From assembly GCA_016744795.1 (NCBI GenBank), contig JADGDR010000001.1:186001-250000 (forward strand): a DNA stretch of 64,000 nt, written 5' to 3'. The DNA is from Sulfurospirillum sp. (GTDB taxonomy: Bacteria; Campylobacterota; Campylobacteria; Campylobacterales; Sulfurospirillaceae). Positions 1-9,000 of the stretch are shown piece after piece. A program made the translations under genes and the position numbers. Below the pieces are notes generated by a model. That model saw only the letters and a list, made by a program, of their open reading frames with translations. It was not told the origin of the DNA and did not search any database. How positions within the stretch are numbered: the stretch's first letter is position 1; every line of letters starts with the position of its first letter.

Positions 1-590
1 GATCTATTGGTGAATTTTTCTTTTTTTATCAAATTAGTTTCATTAATATATATTGGTTTTTCTTTTAAAACATTTTTAAAACATTTTGGAAAAAACAAAG
101 TACTTCTTCTTGATATAAAATAATCGTCAAAAATTGTATTTTTATATAAATCTAATCTAATTTTCATTATTTCATTTTTTTCATTTTTATTAATAAATAT
201 TGATTCAAAGTAAGAATATGTCAATTCTCTATTTAAAGTCTCATTTAATAATTCTATTGAACTAAAAAGATATATTGATTTTACACTATTTTTGTTTTTA
301 ATAAATCTTCTAATTATAAAATAATTTCCAACAAGTGACACTGGAACAGTTGTTGATAAATCTAATATGCCATTTTTTAAAATAGTTGGTGACAACACCA
401 TCTCTGAAATACTATCACCTAATATTAAAGAATCAAATTTTTGATTCTTAATTTTATTTAATTTATAATTTACAATATAGTCTACTTTATTTTTATATTG
501 ACATTTATTTAATTGAAATATTATTTCAATAATTAAAAAACATAAAACTATTGATAGAAAAAATAACTTAATAAATTTTTTAGCATTCAT
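1..590 (-). CDS. SGNH-like membrane-anchored protein, probable O-acylation partner (partial, 3' end cut)
   Basis: Reads open from an ATG at 590 to the window edge (196 codons seen, no stop). AGGAG sits a few bases upstream of the ATG, and the gene starts 10 bases after the MBOAT stop. Residues about 5-27 are one hydrophobic membrane segment. Then comes LILGDSISEM (about 55-64), where the GDS triplet in this setting resembles block I of SGNH hydrolases or AlgJ/AlgX/DltD-type proteins. MBOAT acyltransferases commonly work with such a periplasmic partner, which completes transfer of the acyl group to the polysaccharide. Function is inferred from position and the single motif. The C-terminal Asp-His part, which would settle it, lies outside the window. 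Confidence 0.6.
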   Translation of the reverse strand, partial: MNAKKFIKLFFLSIVLCFLIIEIIFQLNKCQYKNKVDYIVNYKLNKIKNQKFDSLILGDSISEMVLSPTILKNGILDLSTTVPVSLVGNYFIIRRFIKNKNSVKSIYLFSSIELLNETLNRELTYSYFESIFINKNEKNEIMKIRLDLYKNTIFDDYFISRRSTLFFPKCFKNVLKEKPIYINETNLIKKEKFTNR

Positions 591-600
591 TACTTATCTC

Positions 601-2058
601 CTAAAAATTAAAATACAAAAATTCTGATTTTTTACTAAGCGATAAAATAGAATATACAAATAAAAAAACTGAAATAAATAGCATAGTATAATTAAGTTTT
701 TTGTTTAAAAAATATGTCGTATTTTTGAATCTTAAAACTATAATAAAAGCCATAAAAAAATAAATCAATGAGTATCTGTCTGCATTAATATTTAACAATA
801 ATGCATCAAAATGAATATTATAATTCGTCAAAAATAAAAATTTAGATTCCAAAACCTTTGGTAAAACAATATAATCTAAACTAAACATCGCACTTAAAAC
901 TTTTGTAGCATCGTCCCATTCTTTCGCTCTAAAAAATATCCAAGTAATATTTAAAAAATTGAAAGTAATTAACCAAGCAAACCAAATCCAAAGTTTAAAA
1001 CCTAACTCATTCCAAACTCTATATACAACTAATGCTAAACCATGTAAAAAACCCCAAAATATGAAAGTCCAACCAGCCCCATGCCAAATACCCCCTAATA
1101 AAAAAGTAATCATTAAATTAGCAGAAGTTCTAAATTTACCTTTTCTATTACCTCCAAAGGGAATATAAATATAATCTTTTAAAAATCTTGAAAGTGTAAT
1201 ATGCCATCTTCTCCAAAAATCTTGTATATTTGTAGCTTTATATGGACTATTGAAATTTATAGGTAGTTTTATGTTAAATAATAATGCTAACCCTATAGCC
1301 ATATCTGTATAACCTGAAAAATCAAAATATAACTGAAAAGTATAAGATAAAGATGTAGCCCAGGCTTCAATAAGATTTAGTCTAATTGCTGTATCAAATC
1401 CAGATGTTGCCCATACAGCAAATGTATCAGCAATTACAACTTTTTTAAATAGTCCTATTGAAAACACAAAAAGACCTATTGCTATATTTTTATAATTTAT
1501 TATCATATTTTTTTTAGAAGTAAATTGTGACATCATTTCACTATGATGAACTATTGGACCTGCTATAAGTTGTGGGAAAAATGTAACAAATATTGAATAA
1601 TTTAAAAAGTTATATTCTTTTGTTTCACCTTTATAACTATCAACTAAATATGCTATTTGTTGAAATGTAAAAAATGAAATGGCTAAAGGTAATGCTAAAT
1701 TTAACAACTCTACATTTGATGATGTTACTATATTGAAATTTTCTATGAAAAAATTTGTATATTTAAAGTATCCCAGTAATGCTATATTAGATACTATTCC
1801 AAAAGTCAAAAGTGATCTTTTAGTAAATCTTATTTTATTGCTATTTTTATTTAGACTATTTCCAATGATAAAGTTGAAAAACATACTTAAAAGTATAAGA
1901 GGTAAGTATAAAATATTCCACCAACTATAAAAAAAAAGTGAAGAAAATACTAAAAAATATTTTGAGGCTACAGTCGCTCTTTTATGATTTAAATAAAAAT
2001 ATATAAAAAATGTAATTGGTAAAAATGCGAAAATAAATTCATAACTGTTAAACAACAA
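601..2058 (-). CDS. MBOAT family O-acyltransferase (AlgI/PatA type)
   Basis: A 485-residue multi-pass inner-membrane protein of the membrane-bound O-acyltransferase family, which passes acyl (usually acetyl) groups across the membrane for sugar O-acylation. Visible signatures are WRRWH (282-286), IPFGGNRKG (about 299-307) and GGIWHGAGW, with His326 the expected catalytic histidine. Length fits AlgI-like members. The start is TTG at 2058, preceded by an AGGA-containing site. It overlaps the upstream glycosyltransferase by 11 bases and is followed after 10 bases by the SGNH-like gene, so the pair is probably translationally linked. The acceptor is presumably the glycan made by this locus. Family assignment is secure; the acyl group and target are inferred. 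Confidence 0.9.
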   Translation of the reverse strand: MLFNSYEFIFAFLPITFFIYFYLNHKRATVASKYFLVFSSLFFYSWWNILYLPLILLSMFFNFIIGNSLNKNSNKIRFTKRSLLTFGIVSNIALLGYFKYTNFFIENFNIVTSSNVELLNLALPLAISFFTFQQIAYLVDSYKGETKEYNFLNYSIFVTFFPQLIAGPIVHHSEMMSQFTSKKNMIINYKNIAIGLFVFSIGLFKKVVIADTFAVWATSGFDTAIRLNLIEAWATSLSYTFQLYFDFSGYTDMAIGLALLFNIKLPINFNSPYKATNIQDFWRRWHITLSRFLKDYIYIPFGGNRKGKFRTSANLMITFLLGGIWHGAGWTFIFWGFLHGLALVVYRVWNELGFKLWIWFAWLITFNFLNITWIFFRAKEWDDATKVLSAMFSLDYIVLPKVLESKFLFLTNYNIHFDALLLNINADRYSLIYFFMAFIIVLRFKNTTYFLNKKLNYTMLFISVFLFVYSILSLSKKSEFLYFNF

Positions 2059-3256
2059 TATTTTTCCTATTATCTAAATCTAAATTATTTCTTAATTCAA
2101 CTATATTATTAAAATAAATTTCATACTCCTCTTTATACTTTTTTGGATTCTTTATTATGTCAACAATTGTTTCAATTAACTCTTCTACACTTTCACATCT
2201 AATTCCTATGTTAGCTTTATTAAATTCATTAATACAACTATTGTCGAGATAAATAATAGGCTTTAGATATAATATGGATTCTAGAATTGATGCTGAAGTA
2301 CTTAGTGTATATGATTTTTTATCGTATAAAATAAGGCTAAAATCAAGCTTATTAGAAAATTTACTAATCTCTTTTCTGGATAAGAATCTATTGGATATTG
2401 GAAAAACTAAGTTATCTAAATTATGTAAACCAGATGAATTTGCTCCAATATTCCAAAAAGTATATTTGTTCAATAAAGATAAATTATTAATTTTTTCTAT
2501 TATATTTTTCATTACTTTTGGATTACCATATCCTATGACTCCAAAATTATTAAGTTGTTTAGACATAGTAATAGGCCTATTTTTAGGAAACATATAAGGC
2601 ATTGGTACAACTTTAATTTTATTATTATGCAGAATTTTTAATTTAGAAAAATTTCTTTTAATATGTTCAGATAATAATATATAAGTTACATTATCTCTAG
2701 TCTCATTTAAAAAAATAGTTTTAAAATTAAAGAATTTATCAATAATTTTATTCAAATATTTTTGAAAAATATTTTTACTATATTGCTTTAATAATTTCAC
2801 TAATACTAAAAAACTTGAAGTATATATTTTATTTAATATCTCTTTTTTAGTTTTTAATATATTTTCACGTTTATTTTCATTATCAATTATTGATTCTAAT
2901 ATAGCATGTGAAACTAAATATACTGGAGTATGTTTAATAAACTTATATATAAGTGAAATAACAAGTGCATCGTAACTTAAAAATATAAATTTTTTAATTA
3001 ATTTTTTTTTAGAATATTGAAACAATTTGATATTTATAATTACATAATCAAATATATTATTGCAAATAATATATTTGATATTACTTGGTTCATAGCAATA
3101 TTTACAAAAAATATCTTTTATACATTCTATATGTTTTTCCTCTGCGATAAACAATATTTTATTATCTTTATTATCTTTTGAAATCGAATAAACAAAACCT
3201 GCATTAACCATCTCGTGACTAAATCCTGTTATGAGCGGATCTATAATTACTATCAT
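2048..3256 (-). CDS. Putative glycosyltransferase (GT-B like)
   Basis: A 402-residue protein without clear membrane segments. The C-terminal third carries a pattern like GT4/GT1-type GT-B enzymes: LDFSLILYDK, then STSASILESILYLKPIIYLDN, then a helix resembling EELIETIVDIIKNPKKY. This is the usual place for the donor-binding Rossmann domain and its glutamate. The N-terminal half is poorly conserved to my eye, as expected of acceptor domains. It is coupled to both neighbours (shares base 3256 upstream, overlaps MBOAT by 11 bases). Very AT-rich. Donor and acceptor cannot be read from sequence. The glycosyltransferase call rests on the C-terminal pattern and the neighbourhood. Confidence 0.55.
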   Translation of the reverse strand: MIVIIDPLITGFSHEMVNAGFVYSISKDNKDNKILFIAEEKHIECIKDIFCKYCYEPSNIKYIICNNIFDYVIINIKLFQYSKKKLIKKFIFLSYDALVISLIYKFIKHTPVYLVSHAILESIIDNENKRENILKTKKEILNKIYTSSFLVLVKLLKQYSKNIFQKYLNKIIDKFFNFKTIFLNETRDNVTYILLSEHIKRNFSKLKILHNNKIKVVPMPYMFPKNRPITMSKQLNNFGVIGYGNPKVMKNIIEKINNLSLLNKYTFWNIGANSSGLHNLDNLVFPISNRFLSRKEISKFSNKLDFSLILYDKKSYTLSTSASILESILYLKPIIYLDNSCINEFNKANIGIRCESVEELIETIVDIIKNPKKYKEEYEIYFNNIVELRNNLDLDNRKNIVV

Positions 3257-4815
3257 TAACTACAAATTCTTTCTACAAATTCTTTAAAATGATTGTTGTT
3301 TTTAATAACATCAAATGACTCTATTAATTTACATATGTTTTTCTCGCCATAAGATAATACTCTTAATTTATTTAATAATTTCAACAACTCTTTTTCATTA
3401 GAATCATTATGTAAATAATACATATAATAAAATAACTCAACCCTTTGCTTGATTAAATCATGATTAGAGTATCTTAACTTATTATACTTTTTTAAAAATG
3501 ATTTATATTCATCTTTAGTAGTTGCTTCATAACAAAAATCAAATCCACTATGAGGCCCATTACCACAGGTAAGAGCTGGTACTCCCATATATGCTAATTC
3601 ATGAGCAACTGTGCCATAAACTGTTACACCTAATGCTATACCATTACTTATAAGTTGTTTATTTGTTATTTTATTTGACAATATATTAAAATTATTATAT
3701 TTTTTTTTGTATTCGTTAAGTATTTTTTTTACATCATCATTTGAAGCAGGATGAGATTTAACATAATATAAGATTGAATTTTTTTCAAGATATTCCACTG
3801 TAAAAGTTAGCCATTCTATAAAATCTGAGAATACCATACTTTCATAGACATGAGGACTATCAAAAAAATCATGTAAAAATATAACTACTGCATTTTTTAC
3901 ATTTGGTAATTCTTTTACAACTTCTTTATACGGTGAGGTTTCTTTCATGTACGAATACGAATCTTCTATGATACCAGATAATTTATTGTTTATAGAAACT
4001 CTAGCAGAAGATAATTTATCTTCTTTATTTCCTAATTTAGAAAAAATATCTTTATAATTACTTGTACAACTAGTATGGAATACTTCTGAAATATTTAACT
4101 CTTTAGCAAAATTTTCTGAACTACCAAACGAATAAATCTTTATTTTCTTATCTAAGGCTACTCTAACTGTAATTCCATGCTCAATATAGGAACTATAAGA
4201 TACTAATAACAAATTCACTTTATATTGTTCAAAATACTTATTTGCTTTATGAAAATTTTTGAGTCCCTGATAAATTACAACAAATAGATAATAATCATTT
4301 ATATCAACTGTAGAAGATGGCTTATATCTCATATAGGTGTCATATATTAGATCACCAATTATAATATTATTTTTCTTTATGTCCAAAACATCATCTTTGT
4401 TTTGAATATTTTTAAATATCTCGAATGATTCTTGCAACAATTTAAATTCTTGTTTCAAACCTAAATAACCACTATGCGTATATGCCATATTATCACAAAA
4501 GGCATCATACATTTTTATCCATTTTTTATCTCTAAAAGCATTGTATAATAAAACACTTTTAACAAAAGAAGAAAAATACTTTGATGAACCTAAAGCTAAA
4601 CTTCTAACAATAAAAAAATCAATATTTATATCCTCTTTTTTACTTATATTACTTAATATATTTGCGAACAATCCATAATAATATGGATTTTCTGTTGCTT
4701 GTATTAAAATTTTATTTTTATTTTTATTTTTATTTTTATAAAAATAATTCATCATATTTTTTTCTGCATTAGTAATGAAAAATATTTTATATAATTTATG
4801 TATAGAATTTAGCAT
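3256..4815 (-). CDS. Capsule-synthesis-like / GT-B glycosyltransferase-like protein
   Basis: A 519-residue protein. The C-terminal half contains YVKSHPAS, then a stretch of the form GVTVYGTVAHELAYMGVPAL followed by TCGNGPHSGF. This resembles the nucleotide-sugar-binding half of capsule polysaccharide (KpsC/KpsS-like) and CDP-glycerol-transferase-like GT-B proteins. A start-proximal Lys-Asn repeat (residues about 27-36) is encoded by a hexanucleotide repeat. The gene lies between a GT2 and a GT-B gene and shares single bases with both neighbours (4815 and 3256), showing tight coupling. It could add Kdo-like or other sugars; nothing seen fixes the substrate. Confidence 0.55.
   Translation of the reverse strand: MLNSIHKLYKIFFITNAEKNMMNYFYKNKNKNKNKILIQATENPYYYGLFANILSNISKKEDINIDFFIVRSLALGSSKYFSSFVKSVLLYNAFRDKKWIKMYDAFCDNMAYTHSGYLGLKQEFKLLQESFEIFKNIQNKDDVLDIKKNNIIIGDLIYDTYMRYKPSSTVDINDYYLFVVIYQGLKNFHKANKYFEQYKVNLLLVSYSSYIEHGITVRVALDKKIKIYSFGSSENFAKELNISEVFHTSCTSNYKDIFSKLGNKEDKLSSARVSINNKLSGIIEDSYSYMKETSPYKEVVKELPNVKNAVVIFLHDFFDSPHVYESMVFSDFIEWLTFTVEYLEKNSILYYVKSHPASNDDVKKILNEYKKKYNNFNILSNKITNKQLISNGIALGVTVYGTVAHELAYMGVPALTCGNGPHSGFDFCYEATTKDEYKSFLKKYNKLRYSNHDLIKQRVELFYYMYYLHNDSNEKELLKLLNKLRVLSYGEKNICKLIESFDVIKNNNHFKEFVERICS
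4711..4740. repeat. Hexanucleotide tandem repeat (ATTTTT)n inside a coding region
   Basis: About five units of ATTTTT on the plus strand, reading AAATAA/AAAAAT on the coding strand and giving alternating Lys-Asn near the N-terminus of the capsule-like protein. A change of one unit would add or remove two residues without shifting the frame. Confidence 0.8.
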
Positions 4816-5636
4816 TAATATAACTTTAGCAATGTTTTAATTGTAAAATAAAATCTAATAGTACCTTGTAATATACAAAAAGGTATTGCATAAAATTTAC
4901 CTTTCAACAAAGCTCTAACAGGGTATATTATAGGGTATTTTACTAATAAATGGTAAAACATAGAAAACATTCTATTTTTATGTTTAAAACAAAATTCTCC
5001 ATCTCCTATTCCATACCATTTAAATTTTTTAACATAACTTGAAAATGATGCATCATGTAATTGTGCAATTTTTGTTTCTAATATTCCATATTTAAATTCA
5101 GGTATTAAAGATAATCTATAGATAAAATCAGTATCATCAATTGTTTTTGTAATAGTATCATCAAATTTAACTTTTTCAAAAATCTTTTTTTTATAAATTG
5201 CTGGAGCAACACCTATCATGCTTCTAGGTCCAGATTTATTATGAGTTATATCCCAAAAGTCTTCTTCTGCTTTATTTAACCAATTATAGTTTGTATGTGA
5301 TTTTAATTGAGATTGTCCAATATCAAATGAATATTTTTTTAATTCATTTAGCAATAACATAAGACTATTTTCTTCAAGTCTATGATCAGCATCTATTAAT
5401 ATAATATACTCATTTTTTGCAGCGTCTATACCTTTTTGTCTATCTTTGGTTAAATTTGAATTGTTACTTATAATAATATTAGATGTATAATTTCTAGCAA
5501 TCTCAATGCTTTTATCTTTTGAACCACCATCAACTACAATTATTTCATCTGGTTTACTTTTTACTATTGAAGATAAACAATCATCAAGCCTTTTCTCTTC
5601 GTTTAATATACATACAACAACTGATAATTTTTCCAT
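4815..5636 (-). CDS. Glycosyltransferase family 2
   Basis: A 273-residue GT-A fold enzyme. The N-terminus has SVVVCILNEEKRL, followed by IIVVDGGSKDKS (about 33-44) for nucleotide binding and ILIDADHRL (about 80-88), whose Asp-x-Asp would hold the metal and sugar diphosphate. The C-terminus is aromatic and basic and may touch the membrane. It resembles WaaE/KdtX-like and capsule GT2 proteins. The gene lies 2 bases downstream of the GMD-like dehydratase and shares a base with the next gene. The transferred sugar cannot be told. Confidence 0.88.
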   Translation of the reverse strand: MEKLSVVVCILNEEKRLDDCLSSIVKSKPDEIIVVDGGSKDKSIEIARNYTSNIIISNNSNLTKDRQKGIDAAKNEYIILIDADHRLEENSLMLLLNELKKYSFDIGQSQLKSHTNYNWLNKAEEDFWDITHNKSGPRSMIGVAPAIYKKKIFEKVKFDDTITKTIDDTDFIYRLSLIPEFKYGILETKIAQLHDASFSSYVKKFKWYGIGDGEFCFKHKNRMFSMFYHLLVKYPIIYPVRALLKGKFYAIPFCILQGTIRFYFTIKTLLKLY

Positions 5637-5638
5637 AT

Positions 5639-6631
5639 CTACTCCAATGTATTATTAAGTTCATTATTAATCATTGTTTCTATGACTTGATCTAAACTTG
5701 TATTTTTATTATTCCAATCTAACTGTGTTACTGCTTGAGAACAATCTCCAATCAGTTTTGTACTAGTCTTTCTTGTAATGATACTATCATTAGTAATTAT
5801 ACATTTTTTCCAATCTTTTATTTTCAATTTTTTCGCAGTTAATTCTATAAATGTTCTAATTGTTTCTGCTTTTCCAGAAGAAATAATATAATCATTTGAA
5901 ATATCCTGTTGAGCCATAAGATACATAGCATATGCATAGTCCTTTGCATACCCCCAATCTTTTTCTATATCTATATTACCTAATGTAAATTTATCAATTT
6001 TATTTTGTTTTATAGCTATTAAATTTTTTACAATTTTTTTCGTTACAAAAGTATCTTTTCTTCTTGAAGATTCGTGATTATATAAAATAGCAGTTGACGT
6101 ATTTAATCCCTTGGCTCTATAATATTTTACTAAATTAAGTTCCGCTATTTTAGCTAATCCATATAAACTATTAGATGATAATATAGTACTTTCATTTTGA
6201 AAGGTTGTTTTACTATTGTCAAATACCAAACAAGAGCCAGCGGTTACGATTTTAGCATTCTTTAAATATTCATTACAAATACTTAAAATATTTAATGTAG
6301 CATTCACGTTGTTCTTGAACAAAAGCATTTCATTATAATTATTATTAACTAAACTTTGAGAACTTACATGAGAAGCGGCCAAATGGTAAATTTCATCTGG
6401 CCTAATTTTGATTAAAATATTTTTTAGTTTATCAAAATCACTTAAATCTGTAACATATGTTTTATTTACAATATTTTTTTGAGCTAAATAATCTTTTATT
6501 TTGATGGCATTACTAGATAACTCTTTTTGAATTAATCCATATACTTCATAGCCTTTTTCTTTTAATAACTCTGCAATATAACTTCCATCTTGCCCAAAAA
6601 TACCTGTAATAACTACTTTTTTAGATACCAC
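5639..6631 (-). CDS. GDP-mannose 4,6-dehydratase-like NAD(P)-dependent sugar dehydratase/epimerase
   Basis: A 330-residue extended short-chain dehydrogenase. It has the dinucleotide-binding loop TGIFGQDGSY (9-18), Ser133 in AGSC, and the Tyr157-x3-Lys161 pair in SLYGLAK. The middle section (LYNHESSRRKDTFVTKKI, then LGNIDIEKDWGYAKDY) matches GDP-mannose 4,6-dehydratases closely. It is a divergent paralogue of the true gmd further upstream at 18715-19866 and is adjacent to a C-methyltransferase. It may therefore act on a different GDP-hexose branch leading to a methylated deoxysugar. The GMD-like family is clear; the exact substrate is inferred. Confidence 0.8.
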   Translation of the reverse strand: MVSKKVVITGIFGQDGSYIAELLKEKGYEVYGLIQKELSSNAIKIKDYLAQKNIVNKTYVTDLSDFDKLKNILIKIRPDEIYHLAASHVSSQSLVNNNYNEMLLFKNNVNATLNILSICNEYLKNAKIVTAGSCLVFDNSKTTFQNESTILSSNSLYGLAKIAELNLVKYYRAKGLNTSTAILYNHESSRRKDTFVTKKIVKNLIAIKQNKIDKFTLGNIDIEKDWGYAKDYAYAMYLMAQQDISNDYIISSGKAETIRTFIELTAKKLKIKDWKKCIITNDSIITRKTSTKLIGDCSQAVTQLDWNNKNTSLDQVIETMINNELNNTLE

Positions 6632-7861
6632 TTATACAATCTCAATTTCAGGAAGTGGAAAAATAAATTTACCGCCTTCTTTTATATATTCTTTTTCTCT
6701 CGATAAAATTCCATCTCTAAAGTGCCAAGGAAACACTATAAAATAATCAGGCTTCATATTTTTTGCTTCTTCCTCTGAAATAATAGGAATATTAGTACCA
6801 GGTGTAAACTTTCCAAATTTTTCCGCATTTACTTCAGCAATATAGGGTATCTCTTTAGATGTAAAATTGCAAAATTGCAATAAAACATTACCTTTTGTAC
6901 TAGCACCATATCCAAAAACTTTCTTTCCATCAGCTACCAAAGCAAGTACTAAATTTCTTAATTGAATCCTATGGCTAAAAACTCTTTCTTCAAAATCTCT
7001 ATAAGGTTTAGGAGTATCTAGTTTAAGTTCTTCCTCCTGCTTTAACATCCAATTTATTACAGGTAAATTTTGTTTTAATGAAGATACTTGTTTTGCCGCA
7101 GTAATTGCAAAACTACCACCATTAATGGAATTTGCTTGAACTTCTATGACTTTCATGCCACATTGTTCTAGTATGTTCTTTACAACCTTAAAAGAATAAA
7201 ATTCTAAATGCTCATGACAGATAGTATCATAAGAATTTGTTCTTAACATAGCAGGCATATAACTTTGTTCAAAATGCCATATACCATCGTCAGCCAATAC
7301 CTTTTTGATATCTTTAACAAATTCTATAGGCTCTTCAAGGTCATAAAACATTGACATTGAAGTAATTATTTTTGCTTTATTATTACCAAAGATATCGATA
7401 TATTTATCTGCTGTAAAAAAATCTGGTATCAACTCTATATCATCGGGATAGTACTCTTTAAATTTAGTTCCTGTTGGATCTATACCAACTCTTTTTGCTT
7501 TAGTTTTATAAGCCTTTAAAGATGTAGCATCATTACTCCCTATATCTATTACGATATCTGTTTCTTTAAGATTTACAAGAGTTTCTAAAGTATTTATTTT
7601 ATGAGTTAAATGATCAACCATAGATTGATTTAATCCTGAACGATAACCATAATTATCCCCGTACATTTCACCTAAATCATAAGAATGTTTCATTTGTAAC
7701 AATCCACTATCTGGACACCACACTAAATCTAGAGGACCTTTTGTAATCTTTTCATCCGTTGTTTTAGGAAACACGCCTGTTAGGTACTGTTCACCTAGAG
7801 ACAACACATTTATTAAATTTTTACTACCACTTATTCGACATTTTTTTATTTCTGTATACAT
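6632..7861 (-). CDS. Sugar C-methyltransferase (class I SAM-dependent, zinc-binding N-terminus)
   Basis: A 409-residue protein with the three-part layout of TylC3/NovU-type C-methyltransferases. The N-terminal region holds likely metal ligands Cys8, Cys49 and His59. A Rossmann SAM domain follows with VIDIGSNDAT (104-113) and the HFEQSYMP and HEHLEFYS stretches. The C-terminal domain contains FGYGASTKGN and ends EIPYIAEVN...IVFPWHFRDGI. Such enzymes methylate a carbon of a 4-keto-deoxyhexose nucleotide. The GMD-like dehydratase begins at the next base downstream, so a branched or methylated deoxysugar is likely. Which carbon is methylated is not determinable. Confidence 0.88.
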   Translation of the reverse strand: MYTEIKKCRISGSKNLINVLSLGEQYLTGVFPKTTDEKITKGPLDLVWCPDSGLLQMKHSYDLGEMYGDNYGYRSGLNQSMVDHLTHKINTLETLVNLKETDIVIDIGSNDATSLKAYKTKAKRVGIDPTGTKFKEYYPDDIELIPDFFTADKYIDIFGNNKAKIITSMSMFYDLEEPIEFVKDIKKVLADDGIWHFEQSYMPAMLRTNSYDTICHEHLEFYSFKVVKNILEQCGMKVIEVQANSINGGSFAITAAKQVSSLKQNLPVINWMLKQEEELKLDTPKPYRDFEERVFSHRIQLRNLVLALVADGKKVFGYGASTKGNVLLQFCNFTSKEIPYIAEVNAEKFGKFTPGTNIPIISEEEAKNMKPDYFIVFPWHFRDGILSREKEYIKEGGKFIFPLPEIEIV

Positions 7862-7884
7862 TACATTCCTTATTAAAATTATTT

Positions 7885-8985
7885 TTATACTGCAAAAAGT
7901 GTTACATCAACACTATCATAACATTGTGCTCTCAAATAAAATTTATAATCAGGAACCAAAGATTGTATGTACTTTGGAATCTCTATTAAATCATCAACAT
8001 TATGATATACCGCAATAGCTAACTTTGGTTTATCTTTTAAAATAACATCTTTTGCACCAGCTAGTGCTTCTAACTCTACTCCCTCTAAATCCATTTTAAT
8101 CATAGTCACTTTAGTATCATTTGGTATTAAATTGTCAATTTTATTAACTTCAATTGTGGTTGTTCCATTTTCACTAACACAAGACCCTCCAGTTGCTTCA
8201 CTACAAAAAGATAAAATATCTTCTTTGTCAAAAACTCCGACATTCAAAGGCAATACTTTTTTATCATTAATATTATTTTCCTTTAATTTTTTAAAATTTT
8301 CTTTATCTGGTTCAAATCCATATATTTTATTATACGTTTTATTTGCTAATTTCATTTGTTCTTTAAATATTTCTATAGTATCTCCATCAAAAGCACCACA
8401 ATCTAAAAAAACTTCATTATTTTCAAGAGATACTACACCTTTTGGAAAATAACTTTCATCAATAGTATATTGTCTTATATCACAAGAATATCCACTTATT
8501 CTTGAATTAATAAATCCAACCATTATATTTTTAGATAATTCATCTTCAAGTAAATCAAAAGTTCTTGTAAATTCATCATTATGTAATTTAATATGTCCAT
8601 ACTTAAAATTTGTTAGAAAACAAACTCCTCCATCAACTAAAAATATTTTATTGATTTTTTTAGAATTTTTTAATTGCTCTAATAAATTATCATCAATCCC
8701 AAAAAATACTATAACGTTTTTTTGAGTAGAATCATTTTCAATTTTTTCTAAAATTGTATTTACATTTGACACTTTATATTCAAAAAAATACAAATCCTCA
8801 TTATAATATGTTGGACTAACCATCACATTATCTATACTTATATTATACTTTTTAAATTCTTCGTAAAATTTCTTTGCAGCAGCTGAAGTTCCATAAAATA
8901 TATTCTCTAAATCTGATTTTTGTAATTCTTCAAGCATTCCTTGATATTGTAATTCTCTTTTATTTATTTTATTTATTATACTCAT
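7885..8985 (-). CDS. FkbM family methyltransferase
   Basis: A 366-residue protein. The N-terminal 150 residues form an extra domain with YGTSAAAKKFYEE, typical of nucleotide-binding modules found ahead of FkbM domains. The SAM-binding domain has VFLDCGAFDGDT (192-203), IYGFEPDKENF, and IKMDLEGVELEAL near residue 300. These enzymes usually O-methylate sugars or sugar-linked groups. It sits between the class III aminotransferase and the C-methyltransferase, with short gaps of 15 and 23 bases, so it is probably in the same transcript and modifies the same glycan. Confidence 0.85.
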   Translation of the reverse strand: MSIINKINKRELQYQGMLEELQKSDLENIFYGTSAAAKKFYEEFKKYNISIDNVMVSPTYYNEDLYFFEYKVSNVNTILEKIENDSTQKNVIVFFGIDDNLLEQLKNSKKINKIFLVDGGVCFLTNFKYGHIKLHNDEFTRTFDLLEDELSKNIMVGFINSRISGYSCDIRQYTIDESYFPKGVVSLENNEVFLDCGAFDGDTIEIFKEQMKLANKTYNKIYGFEPDKENFKKLKENNINDKKVLPLNVGVFDKEDILSFCSEATGGSCVSENGTTTIEVNKIDNLIPNDTKVTMIKMDLEGVELEALAGAKDVILKDKPKLAIAVYHNVDDLIEIPKYIQSLVPDYKFYLRAQCYDSVDVTLFAV

Positions 8986-9000
8986 TATGATTTCCTTATT

